From Leptidea sinapis (lineage: Eukaryota > Arthropoda > Insecta > Lepidoptera > Pieridae), in the NCBI RefSeq assembly GCF_905404315.1, contig NC_066277.1:14159501-14223500 (forward strand): 64,000 nucleotides of DNA. Direction: 5' to 3'. Each line of letters begins with the position of its first letter. The stretch's first letter is position 1. Shown here piece after piece: positions 62,101 to 63,505 of the stretch. The notes beneath the pieces were generated by a model. It was not told where the DNA came from. It saw only the letters and a list, made by a program, of their open reading frames with translations, and did not search any database. A program made the position numbers and the translations under genes.

Positions 62101-63109
62101 AAGCCCGCTAATTTTGGTGGCGCTCGATCCTCTCAGGTCTGAGGCATAGGTACTGTTTTTGACATTCAATAAGTGATTTTGAATCCTAATTTGTATAGAA
62201 ATATTTGAATTTGTGGATATGTTGTCGCACTATAACAAAATAATAAGTAATAGTATCAGAAGTTCCACTTATTTACAGCTTTTGAACATATAGCTACTTT
62301 AAGCCTCCTCTCCACTATAAACAATGATCGTTACTTGTATGATCATCTGTCATCAACAATTTAATTGTTGATCATTGTGCAACCATCCACACTATTGCCT
62401 GTGATCATTTATTGAGTGACAGTCCTTCAAGATCAATGTGGAGTTTACAGCTGTTCCTATCATTAATTTACTTTCAGTATATGTGTTCGTGGTCAATCAC
62501 CGATTTATGTTATATTCTACTCCGTTCCTAACTGCATTAAATTCAAAACACACTGAATAATTACTTATTTGGTATCTGTGTTAAGTCTTATTAGCTTATT
62601 TGGTAAATATCTTGCATGCTTCCTTGTGTGGTGTTTCCGGGACGATATGACATGGGTACCTTCAAAAAAAGCGTGTACACCTTCCTTAAAGGCCGGCAAC
62701 GTTCCTGTGATTCCTCTGTTGTTGCAAGAGATTCTGATCACTTAACAACAGGTGACCCAAACGCTCGTTTGTCCTCCTATTCCATAATAAAAAAGTAATA
62801 GGAGAGACAATCTAATCACTATTTATTATTTTTTCAGAACTTTCTTTAATGCTTTGCAGTAAAATACTCTTTATATGTAATATTGTTAATTAAATTGTTT
62901 AATTTGTAAGAGGTTTTATACAAATTATATTGATGGTCATAAACTATTTATATAACTGAAATTAATAATAATTAATTATCTATTTAATTACAATAACTTA
63001 CCTGTGTGGGTGATTGTGTGGGAGGTTGTACTGGAACATCACCTGCAGTCACGACCCAGGTTGTCACAAATGCAAGGACAGCTAAACAAAATGTCCGTAC
63101 TTTTGGCAT
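18906..63109 (-). CDS. TMEM165: TMEM165/GDT1-family Golgi cation/proton exchanger (exons 63002-63109, 27974-28327, [22314-22469], 20216-20489, 18906-18976)
   Basis: The exons join in phase to a 268-residue protein, or 320 with the optional cassette. Residues 1-22 form a signal peptide (MPKVRTFCLAVLAFVTTWVV). Residues 44-154 hold the first GDT1 repeat with ELGDKT (59-64), and residues 178-265 the second with EWGDRS (194-199). Each repeat has about three membrane spans, with an acidic cytosolic linker (NEGQEELEEVQSELKRREDQ) between them. The protein ends VSALIMGPGD. TMEM165/Gdt1 proteins exchange Ca2+ or Mn2+ for protons in the Golgi and supply manganese for glycosylation; both acidic motifs are needed for transport. 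All signature residues are present, so the gene looks functional. Its first intron is about 34.7 kb. Recognition of the family is strong, while the exon list is by eye. Confidence 0.92.
19135..19415 (-). repeat. SINE-like family A copy ending in an inverted duplication
   Basis: The copy runs from TTTTTATTTATGACAATAAG to ATGCTTACACATTACTGCTTCG. The first hairpin arm is kept and the second has lost bases. Its last part (19361-19382) is repeated in inverted orientation at 19394-19415, an exact 22-bp pair around an 11-base loop. The normal end (GCCGGCATCC, CCCACTGG) is absent. Confidence 0.75.
19615..19715 (+). mobile_element. LINE family J tail, short fragment
   Basis: Plus-strand match to the end of the family J ORF2 and 3' UTR: AGGCTGACAATACTCCTGTG then GGTGATCACTTTACATCAGG. 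It is decayed and in the opposite orientation to the next fragment. Confidence 0.5.
19895..20165 (-). mobile_element. LINE family J tail, decayed
   Basis: Minus-strand copy of the end of ORF2. Recognisable stretches are AATCACAAGAGCGTTGCC, TTCCTTGAAAATCGCACAG, TGTTCGGAACACTGCCCG and GTAGCGACGTCTCTTC. It is more diverged than the other copies, so it is likely older. It ends about 50 bp before the exon at 20216. Confidence 0.7.
20216..20489 (-). CDS. TMEM165: TMEM165 exon with the second GDT1 repeat
   Basis: The acceptor is AAATTTCAG before 20489 and the donor is GTGAGT after 20216. It enters in phase 0 and leaves in phase 1. The peptide starts EDKEETVDMLEQGQ, has a basic RRKKR cluster, then LTFLAEWGDRSQLATVVLAT with the second E-x-G-D motif, and GGSLGHALCTGLAVIGGRM. 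The last residues, QKISVRT, are the same as in vertebrate homologues as I remember them. Confidence 0.95.
20490..22313. other. Intron of the TMEM165-like gene
   Basis: AT-rich sequence with no repeat termini or further exon that I can support. If the possible exon at 22314-22469 is skipped, the intron continues to 27973. Confidence 0.6.
22278..22469 (-). CDS. TMEM165: Possible Ser/Pro-rich cassette or alternative last exon of TMEM165
   Basis: A good acceptor (ACTGTGCAG) precedes 22469, and the reading frame is phase 0, matching the donor at 27974. The first 52 codons (22469-22314) read GSPSPDERSRSPEDSS and onward, rich in SP pairs and containing SRSP and SKSP. They could end at the GTGAAC donor (22313), again phase 0, so the 156-nt cassette would be symmetric and could be included between 27974 and 20489 without shifting the frame. 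If the weak donor is not used, 11 more codons lead to TGA at 22280-22278 and give a 217-residue form with only the first repeat. No domain is recognised. Such a segment would lie in the cytosolic loop and look phosphorylatable. This is inference; transcript data would decide. Confidence 0.5.
   Translation of the reverse strand, partial: GSPSPDERSRSPEDSSTPGRSKSPESAKTDAAVCVSIEQPQAGPSSEPQPLRVNLTHYAWQYG
22470..23420. other. Intron of the TMEM165-like gene
   Basis: AT-rich sequence; 22920-23060 is somewhat less AT-rich. No exon or repeat end recognised. Confidence 0.5.
23430..25090 (+). mobile_element. Decayed Jockey-type LINE, 5' half plus thumb fragment
   Basis: Pieces of ORF2 follow one another on the plus strand: FTVDFYNIRELSHL at 23580, the start of the endonuclease; EIVFPPNAHHAEWLGL at about 23890 and VIASTRIPDSDVHTFLLLLL at about 24000, its middle and end; then, after a deletion, a thumb region near 24840-25090 (TLISSDCQIRGHLEG in one frame). 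There are many stops and frameshifts. It is probably the same family as the minus-strand element at 33511-36690. Confidence 0.7.
25530..25650 (-). repeat. tRNA-derived SINE
   Basis: On the minus strand, TAGCTCAGTAGG (25631-25620) fits an A box and GGTTGGAGTCC (25587-25577) fits a B box with the usual spacing. Anticodon-arm-like and T-arm-like pairings exist. The acceptor arms do not pair and an A/T-rich tail follows, so it is a tRNA-derived SINE head and not a working tRNA gene. Confidence 0.65.
25898..26281. mobile_element. MITE with CACTGACC termini
   Basis: The left end CACTGACCTATATAAATACC and the right end (minus strand: CACTGACCTCTATTATATAC) are inverted repeats of about 30 bp, both followed by CACTGGAC. 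Its right half is shared with 54311-54543. Within the shared part both copies keep an open frame reading TSFSTADSRYMANSAKMANI, and in this copy it ends at AAACAG followed by GTAAAA, which looks like an exon end. Whether the element carries an old coding fragment is open. No clear target duplication was seen. Confidence 0.65.
26955..27632 (-). repeat. SINE-like family A copy split by a LINE tail
   Basis: The first part is 26955-27008 (CCCAAAAATTCTGAGCGGC to CATGAGGCATA) and the second is 27469-27632 (ATAAGATTTTAAG to GGAGCCTCCCTCTGG). The intervening 460 bp are a LINE 3' end. The A-run end is missing. Confidence 0.8.
27008..27470 (-). mobile_element. LINE family C 3' end inserted in a SINE
   Basis: Read on the minus strand it encodes the C-terminal end of a CR1/Jockey-type ORF2: RHKLMMPTTRLSRVSKSFVG, FYNKIPENVQNK, then a FLND-TTDWEWSDRP-like end. 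A 3' UTR and a tail of TTTGAATTTGAATTTGAA repeats follow. Other pieces of the family lie at 6200-6253, 42380-42540 and 62095-62216. It is flanked by the ATA of the interrupted CATAAG motif on both sides. Confidence 0.8.
27974..28327 (-). CDS. TMEM165: TMEM165 exon with the first GDT1 repeat
   Basis: The acceptor is CTTTTGCAG before 28327 and the donor is GTAATT after 27974. Both phases are 0 and the exon has 118 codons. It reads HAAVKGSFWQGFLASLSVVI, then VSELGDKTFFIAAIMAMKHP with the first E-x-G-D-K-T motif, and two further membrane segments (VIVFAGAISALVFMTVLSAA and YISAALFAIFGLKMLRDGWK). It ends with the acidic DPNEGQEELEEVQSELKRRE linker, highly like vertebrate TMEM165. Confidence 0.96.
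28328..29130. other. 3' end of intron 1 of the TMEM165-like gene
   Basis: AT-rich sequence without recognisable repeats or exons. Confidence 0.5.
29131..29166. repeat. (TA)n microsatellite
   Basis: Uninterrupted TA dinucleotides over about 36 bases. Confidence 0.95.
29336..29518 (+). repeat. tRNA-derived SINE with TTTGACT tail
   Basis: TAGCTCAGATGG fits an A box and AGGTTGAAATATTG is a degenerate B box about 40 bases on. The body ends in a short tandem tail, CTTTGACTTTGACTTTT, like the tails of insect tRNA-derived SINEs. It is a different family from the copies at 25530 and 61097. Confidence 0.6.
29623..29953. repeat. Composite fold-back MITE with AGAGCGCTT termini
   Basis: The left end AGAGCGCTTCGCACTACGTC and right end GACGTAGTACGAAAGCGCTC(T) are inverted copies. 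Inside, ATGGTAGTTTACGC and GCGTAAACTACCAT form a second inverted pair. A segment of about 55 bp with CACGGGTACGGATCGGATTC occurs twice in direct orientation (about 29719 and 29898), the first copy again ending in GCGCTCT. One copy seems to have been inserted or duplicated inside another. Confidence 0.65.
30409..31500 (+). pseudogene. Tc1/mariner-superfamily transposase relic
   Basis: The left border resembles an inverted terminus (TAGTGTGGCCATAAACAGTG). The plus strand then reads an N-terminal helix-turn-helix region (IAVIALHKVKGLEPNAIFKT), a basic stretch RRNPVRKQKILSRGMKIG, LAYKRRTGRFLTDN and a degraded FTDEIFF-like catalytic region near 30995. Many frameshifts and stops, and no matching right terminus found. 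It has the layout of a 350-residue mariner-like transposase of the D37-type groups, but the subgroup is not determined. Confidence 0.65.
31979..32120 (+). mobile_element. LINE ORF2 C-terminal fragment
   Basis: One frame reads a chain ending in LHSSTASFKNKLKQQLLSLP and a stop, which resembles the last residues of the LINE at 52400-53027 (ELKLKSFLSLPQV). It is short and uncertain. Confidence 0.4.
32237..32268. repeat. Perfect 32-bp palindrome
   Basis: AAACTATTCTAGGATA is followed directly by its exact reverse complement, with no spacer. The flanks are not complementary. Confidence 0.95.
32270..33505. other. Intron 1 sequence, nothing recognised
   Basis: AT-rich; no exon or repeat terminus could be supported by eye. 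Confidence 0.4.
33511..36690 (-). mobile_element. Jockey-type LINE (family J), about 3.2 kb, decayed
   Basis: Read on the minus strand: an upstream part (36430-36690) looking like 5' UTR, an endonuclease end (LGTSDHCLVRS near 36260), the linker (WDRMRSFFASYPWG at about 36140), SSGPDGISPIVLR at about 35540, and a reverse-transcriptase core (QYGFRHGRSAGDFLIYLTHR at about 34310). Then come NPQKTQVCAFTTKK, RCFRDDTTWVPS and the 3' terminus with TCCTCCTATTCCATAAAAAA at 33511. Frames are broken and there are internal deletions: the FADD region and part of the thumb are missing. It is the longest copy of the family whose tails lie throughout the window. Confidence 0.8.
37029..37337 (-). mobile_element. 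LINE fragment, endonuclease to RT linker
   Basis: One open stretch contains MPIGGRSQRALLQSGSKFKN and VRRIRSTLAELARIKTLSRL and has the look of the variable region between endonuclease and reverse transcriptase in a Jockey-type ORF2; GGRSQ occurs also in the element at 33511-36690. Only moderately supported. Confidence 0.45.
37850..37916. repeat. Two adjoining perfect palindromes
   Basis: CGATGGTATACCATCG (37850-37865) is a 16-bp palindrome. It shares its last base with a 52-bp perfect palindrome (37865-37916) with 26-base arms, no spacer and centre ATCTATAGAT. The arms contain TTGTAAAAGTATTGGGATC. Confidence 0.95.
37920..38584. other. Intron 1 sequence, nothing recognised
   Basis: AT-rich sequence with no feature that I can support. 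Confidence 0.4.
38585..38785. repeat. MITE with GCGTTTTCAAT termini, copy 2
   Basis: It is an opposite-orientation match to 3441-3650, from CCGTTTTCAATAACCTATCT to TTACGGATACATTG on the other strand. Its far terminus is missing. Confidence 0.6.
39519..39642 (-). repeat. SINE-like family A copy, truncated
   Basis: Only the A-run end and the hairpin remain: AAGGGACGAGCAGAACGTTC to CAATTCTGAGCGGCACTA. Confidence 0.75.
39664..39835. repeat. MITE with ACGGCCG termini, copy 1
   Basis: It runs from ACGGCCGCTCCCAATATACT with GATAGAGATAAATTAC to an imperfect inverted end (AGAGATAGACTGAATATTG then ACCGTTA). It shares both ends and the CAACGATAGTTACGATTTTT block with 53225-53512. Confidence 0.6.
40168..40371 (+). 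repeat. SINE-like family A copy, 5' truncated
   Basis: It runs from GGCGCCGGCCGTAGCTAG to TTTTCATAAAAAAAG, with the hairpin arms GCCGCTCAGAA and ATCCTGAGTGTC, one of them mutated. Confidence 0.8.
40429..40768 (-). repeat. SINE-like family A copy with a 50-bp LINE-tail insertion
   Basis: It is a full-length minus copy from TTTTTATGAAAGTAAGG to AATCTAGCCGGCATCTG. About 50 bases at 40579-40630 interrupt GAGACATAAG. They read on the minus strand as GAAATAAACGAAATTTATTA, a LINE-tail-like sequence, and CATAAG follows again. Confidence 0.8.
41000..41245. repeat. Fold-back element with long perfect arms, copy 1
   Basis: Inner arms 41088-41124 and 41139-41175 are exact 37-bp inverted copies around a 14-base loop and contain TTCGACACGTGTTTCGCCTC. 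Outer arms (ACAAATGATTTAAGTTTTCT and its inverted copy) continue outward. A related copy lies at 61775-62036. Confidence 0.85.
41262..41579 (-). mobile_element. Helitron-like non-autonomous element
   Basis: On the minus strand it starts TCTATACATATAAATAAAAT and ends GGGTCAGCTAG, preceded by A and followed by T. That TC...CTAG layout with insertion between A and T is the hallmark of Helitrons. The body has TTTGCCGGGTCAGC at the end and no ORF. Confidence 0.65.
41899..42373. repeat. GC-rich fold-back MITE, copy 2, split by a SINE
   Basis: The left part CTTCGTGCGCGACCGTCTTA to CCGAAACCCGCA (to about 42018) and the right part CCGTCTGTCACCCCGTGGGA to CAGTTGTCGGACTATAG (from about 42330) belong to the same family as 1388-1564. 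A family A SINE sits between them. Confidence 0.75.
42019..42329 (+). repeat. SINE-like family A copy nested in a MITE
   Basis: It is full length, from ACCAGTGGAAGGCTCCTTTG to TCGTCCCGTATTTTCATAAA, with both hairpin arms (the second as CCCGAAGCGGC). Confidence 0.85.
42380..42540 (+). mobile_element. LINE family C ORF2 C-terminal fragment
   Basis: It matches the minus-strand tail at 27008-27470. TTAACACCAGAAACATACC, CGGCCTACTACTCGGTTAAG and AGTAAGTCTTTTGTTGGAGG correspond to the same coding segment. It ends before the 3' UTR. Confidence 0.65.
42801..43163 (+). mobile_element. Helitron-like non-autonomous element
   Basis: It starts TCTTAATATATATAAATTAC and ends TGTCGGGTCAGCTAG, with A before and T after. 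Internal landmarks are GGACTCCCAAACTAATGAAC, GGGGATTACTTCATG and TGACGCACGGCTTGACAG. Confidence 0.7.
43333..43500 (+). repeat. Body of a tRNA-derived SINE with an inverted duplication
   Basis: GAATCATGGATGTTTATTTA to GGGGCAAGATAATTTGTGTG matches the body of the complete copy at 61097-61400 (minus). Arms 43379-43406 and 43422-43449 are exact 28-bp inverted copies (ATAAGTAAGTATATTGTATT and onward) around a 15-base loop. The second arm replaces the normal body sequence. Confidence 0.75.
43581..43900 (-). mobile_element. Helitron-like non-autonomous element
   Basis: On the minus strand it starts TCTCATATATAAAATTATCA and ends TTGCTGGGTCAGCTAG, with A before and T after. Confidence 0.65.
44042..44420 (-). 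mobile_element. Helitron-like non-autonomous element
   Basis: On the minus strand it starts TCTATCTACATAAAAATGAA, then TTGCTGTTCGTTAGTCTCGC, and ends CTGTCGGGTCAGCTAG with A and T flanks. It is nearly the same as 46938-47306. Confidence 0.7.
44828..45232 (-). mobile_element. LINE family J tail
   Basis: On the minus strand it encodes ALRRDVASLCVFYRIYHGEC, SEELFNLIPAAEFQLRTTRH, SFLPRTTNLWNELPYAVFPG and RYDMGTFKKSAYTFLKGRQR, then the 3' end TCGTTTGTCCTCCTATTCCA and an A-run. One frame is open for 116 codons, so it is one of the younger copies. Confidence 0.9.
45737..46040 (-). repeat. SINE-like family A copy
   Basis: It runs from GAGACGAGCAGGCCGTTCAG to GTGCAAAGGAGCCTCCCACT and GG. The poly-A end is degraded. 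Confidence 0.8.
46192..46510 (-). mobile_element. LINE family J tail
   Basis: It is a minus copy ending in the TTTTTTTTATGGAAAAGGAG terminus, with YLGYYPHNLDVWRSSTVRFS encoded upstream. A further 35-base scrap of the same terminus lies at 46670-46705. Confidence 0.85.
46938..47306 (+). mobile_element. Helitron-like non-autonomous element, best copy
   Basis: It starts TCTATATATATAAATGAATT and ends TGTCGGGTCAGCTAG. It is 369 bp, with A before and T after. Landmarks are AACGGCTGGACCGATTTGG, TGATGTGTCCATACATAATT, TGACGCACGGTTTGACAGTT and CATTACGACAGCAGGATGCA. No ORF. The Helitron call rests on termini and target, as the canonical 3' hairpin is weak. Confidence 0.7.
47310..48217. other. Intron 1 sequence, nothing recognised
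   Basis: Very AT-rich. The words GAGTCAA and GACTCAA recur several times between 47610 and 48140, but without regular spacing. Confidence 0.4.
48218..48506 (+). repeat. SINE-like family A copy
   Basis: It runs from ACCAGTGGGAGGCTCCTTTG to CATCAGCTGAACGTCCTGCT and CGTC, then jumps to a TAAAAATTCTCGAAAAATTT sequence that resembles its own hairpin arm in inverted sense. The A-run end is missing. Confidence 0.85.
49002..49278 (-). repeat. SINE-like family A copy, diverged
   Basis: TTTTTTTTAATAAGGGACAA to GCAAAGGAGCCTCGCACTGG. The GCGCCCTTCA block is deleted, as are a few bases elsewhere. Confidence 0.75.
49856..50062 (+). CDS. Orphan 68-codon ORF, function unknown
   Basis: It begins with a hydrophobic MLSVVSLLCAS that could be a short signal peptide, then a basic stretch (NTRPNRARLAGRLL), an acidic one (EENSDDEALYLNFEG) and SYAFASRLLRNNRVDTEY. 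It has no repeat similarity in the window, and codon use is less AT-biased than the flanks. It resembles no family I know, and could be chance, a small secreted peptide, or part of an exon. It lies in the long TMEM165 intron on the other strand. Confidence 0.25.
   Translation: MLSVVSLLCASNTRPNRARLAGRLLHENSLEENSDDEALYLNFEGSRILNSYAFASRLLRNNRVDTEY
50063..52086. other. Intron 1 sequence; possible promoter-like patch at 50640-50900
   Basis: Most is AT-rich without features. From 50640 to 50900 the sequence is G+C-richer, with TTGTCAGTTTTTTC that resembles an insect initiator and ACAGTGAGAG that could be a splice donor. This would fit an untranslated first exon, but no coding part is visible, so it is only a remark. 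Confidence 0.25.
52087..52395 (-). mobile_element. LINE family J tail
   Basis: On the minus strand it encodes FHLRTTRHKLGYHPHHLDVW, RSFLPRTTKLWNELPCAVFP and GRYDMGTF, ending in TCCTCTTATTCCATAAAAAA. Well preserved. Confidence 0.9.
52400..53027 (+). mobile_element. LINE ORF2 C-terminus and 3' UTR, another family
   Basis: An open frame reads CQRRTLTDCVTLKKICTGEL, RAPLHRMCKSYNN, DIFSCSPAVFRHSLELKLKS and ends FLSLPQV (stop 52777-52779). The arrangement matches the last 110 residues of Jockey/R1-type ORF2s. The 3' UTR ends in an AATAAATAAATAAAT tail near 53027. It is joined head to tail with the minus-strand family J copy. Confidence 0.7.
53225..53512. repeat. MITE with ACGGCCG termini, copy 2
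   Basis: It runs from ATATAGTATACTATCAACAG with GATAGAGATAAATTACTACC to AGAGATAGACTGAATATTGG and GAACGGCCGT. It shares the CAACGATAGTTACGATTTTT block with copy 1 but is about 115 bp longer in the middle. Confidence 0.6.
53595..53909 (+). repeat. SINE-like family A copy, full length
   Basis: It runs from ACCAGTGGGAGGCTCCTTTG to CCCTTATTATCATTAAAAAA. Hairpin arms are CCGCTCAAAATTTTTG and AAGAATCCTGAGCG. It is one of the best copies. Confidence 0.9.
54311..54543 (-). repeat. Half copy of the CACTGACC MITE next to a mariner
   Basis: On the minus strand it matches the right half of 25898-26281: CACTAGTTTTAGTACCGCAG, AACAGCGCCAAAATGGCGAA and CCAGTCCAGT. The open frame TSFSTADSRYMANSAKMANI is conserved between the copies. 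It stops where the mariner begins. Confidence 0.65.
54544..55595 (+). pseudogene. Irritans-type mariner, 5' end damaged
   Basis: The plus strand reads a mariner transposase in shifting frames: RTSTEDAERSGRPMEVSTSE, LKVREIVEAIGISQGSVVSI, PRLLTIDHKRNRVTISQECL, FHQDNARVHTCAVSMAKIHE and LSHPPNSPDSAPSS near the third catalytic Asp. The right inverted terminus (GTCACGGACTTATTGACCCG) ends at 55595, followed by TA. The left terminus and about 20 N-terminal codons are missing. The first catalytic stretch shows DETGS where VDETW is expected. Frameshifts make it inactive. Confidence 0.85.
55735..56005 (+). mobile_element. LINE fragment (RTE/Rex-type ORF2 C-terminus)
   Basis: One reading passes through DAFEMWCWKMLQIPR, NQSFTL-GVKTRLSSICIRRI, LEFFGHIARKDG and GRSPRGRRPIWCSDQIRTSL. 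FEMWCWRRML followed by FGHIxRxD and RGRxxxxWxDxI is the typical end of these ORF2 proteins. A few stops interrupt it. Confidence 0.75.
56085..56280 (-). mobile_element. LINE ORF2 C-terminal fragment
   Basis: On the minus strand it reads a KGKCIHFYNKVPATVEAF stretch, KFKCFIKKWLYYSTAEYLND and W-D before a stop. This is the classic end of Jockey/CR1 ORF2 (IYNKLP, FK-LK-L, FLND). No frameshift was seen over this length. Confidence 0.65.
56629..56962 (+). repeat. SINE-like family A copy
   Basis: It runs from ACCAGTGGGCTTACCCGGCT to TTGTCATAAAAAAAAAA. It has a short internal duplication of AACGTCCTG near the 3' end (AAACGTCCTGTTCCATCCAA then CGTCCTGCTCG). Confidence 0.85.
57060..57370. other. G+C-rich patch, possibly an LTR or repeat remnant
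   Basis: Unlike its AT-rich flanks it holds GACCGCTCTGGCCGACCGCT and CAACAGATGGCGCTGGCGTT and an AATAAA near 57205. It could be an LTR fragment, but no terminal or duplicated sequence was seen. Confidence 0.25.
57373..57724 (-). mobile_element. Helitron-like element carrying a (CAAA)n microsatellite
   Basis: On the minus strand it starts TCTATACTAATATTATAAAG and ends TTGCCGGGTCAGCTAG, with A and T flanks. About six GTTT/CAAA units lie at 57676-57699 close to its 5' end. Confidence 0.65.
58471..58765 (+). repeat. SINE-like family A copy
   Basis: It runs from ACCAGTGGGAGGCTCCTGTG to GTCCTGTCCCGTCATAAAAA. The second hairpin arm is intact. Confidence 0.85.
58977..59245 (-). mobile_element. Helitron-like non-autonomous element
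   Basis: On the minus strand it starts TCTCGTGTCCTGATGTTTGT and ends CTATCGGGTAAGCTA, so the 3' terminus is mutated. Same subfamily as 18318-18656 and 42801-43163. Confidence 0.65.
59260..59385 (-). mobile_element. Helitron-like 3' end, minus orientation
   Basis: ACTAGACCCGACAGACGTTG begins the match on the plus strand, continuing through TTTGTCAATAATATTTCATA and AATTATTTTGTAAAATATGC. No matching 5' terminus was seen before the THAP-like exon that follows 27 bp later. Confidence 0.55.
59412..59488 (+). CDS. Possible first exon of a THAP-domain protein
   Basis: ATG at 59412 opens MPCFAVKLCKNNTTRNKKDT then GITYH, followed by a strong donor (CATCA, GTAAGT). This is the N-terminal pattern of THAP zinc fingers: M-P, two Cys, a basic stretch, then G-I/V-T/S-Y/F-H before F-P. 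In insects the THAP fold is often split by an intron at this point. The expected continuation (FP...W and the C-x2-H pair) was not found nearby. It may be a real gene nested in the TMEM165 intron, an exon captured by a transposon (a Helitron-like end lies 27 bp before), or a relic. THAP domains bind DNA and occur in transposases and their host-adopted relatives. Confidence 0.5.
59489..61095. other. Intron 1 sequence; one repeat end at about 59876
   Basis: CTAGCTGATACCCGCGACTTCGTCC (from 59876, minus orientation) looks like the end of another insect repeat. The remainder is AT-rich, with nothing I can support. Confidence 0.35.
61097..61400 (-). repeat. tRNA-derived SINE, complete copy
   Basis: On the minus strand, TAGCCGAGTGG (61389-61379) is an A box and GGTTCGAATCC (61345-61335) a perfect B box. 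The tRNA-like head has CCGGG and CCCGG T-stem arms but no paired acceptor stem, so it is not a tRNA gene. A body follows with ATTTATATGATGATGAAT, ATGTATGTATATTGTATTAA and a 3' part CTTGGGGCAGGATAATTTGT. Other pieces lie at 43333-43500 and 56513-56580. Confidence 0.8.
61775..62036. repeat. Fold-back element, copy 2
   Basis: It shares GCGTTACTTTGCGGAAATCC, TTAAGTTTTCTTTAGTGTTA, TTCGACACGTGTTTCGCCTG and AGGCATCCTCAGGACGTGTT with 41000-41245. The right arm differs: after CGTGT it reads TGTATCGCCAAAATCTGGCA, so the perfect inner palindrome of copy 1 is absent here. Confidence 0.75.
62095..62216 (+). repeat. LINE family C 3' tail
   Basis: AAAAGCCCGCTAATTTTGGT, CTCTCAGGTCTGAGGCATAG and TTCAATAAGTGATTTTGAAT followed by AAATATTTGAATTTG match the terminus at 27008-27150 in the other orientation. 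Confidence 0.7.
62620..62795 (+). mobile_element. LINE family J tail
   Basis: It encodes VFPGRYDMGTFKKSVYTFLK then GRQRSCDSS, and ends CTCGTTTGTCCTCCTATTCC with ATAATAAAAAAG. It lies in intron 1, about 200 bp from the signal-peptide exon. Confidence 0.85.
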
Positions 63110-63116
63110 TATTGTC
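63002..63116 (-). CDS. TMEM165: TMEM165 first coding exon, signal peptide (coding 63002-63109)
   Basis: ATG at 63109-63107 opens 36 codons: MPKVRTFCLAVLAFVTTWVV then TAGDVPVQPPTQSPTQ. The hydrophobic core after KVR and a likely cut near VTAG make a signal peptide. A Pro/Gln/Thr-rich lumenal stretch follows, as in vertebrate TMEM165. The donor is a perfect CAG-GTAAGT, phase 0. ACTCTTTCAG sits just before 63116, so the ATG exon probably begins there and an untranslated exon lies further upstream, beyond or near the window end. Confidence 0.88.
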
Positions 63117-63204
63117 CTGAAAGAGTATAAATCACAACTAAATATAATTCAAAACCAATGGGTACAAAAAACTGGGGTATCAGATGCACATTATTATAAT
63201 TTTT

Positions 63205-63505
63205 TTTTATGGAATAGGAGGACAAAGAGCGTACGGGTCACCTGGTATTAAGTGATCACCACCGCCCACATTCTCTTGCAACACCAGAGGAATCACAAGA
63301 GTGTCGCCGGCCTTTAAGGAAGGTGTACGCGCTTTTTTTGAAGGTACCCATATCATATCGTCACGGAAACACCTCACAAGGAAGCTCATTACACAGGGTT
63401 GTAGTACAAGGAAGAAAACTAATTGAAAACAGCACTGTGGAGGACCGCCACACATCTAGATGGGGATGATATCCTAACTTGTGGTGTGTCGTGCGAAGGT
63501 GGAAT
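63205..63505 (-). mobile_element. LINE family J tail about 90 bp upstream of the TMEM165 ATG exon
   Basis: A minus-strand copy, parallel with the gene, ends in CTCTTTGTCCTCCTATTCCA plus an A-run. It encodes pieces of RYDMIWVPSKKARTPSLKAG and CGGPPQCCFQ in shifted frames. It sits in the 5' UTR intron or promoter of the exchanger gene. Confidence 0.85.
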
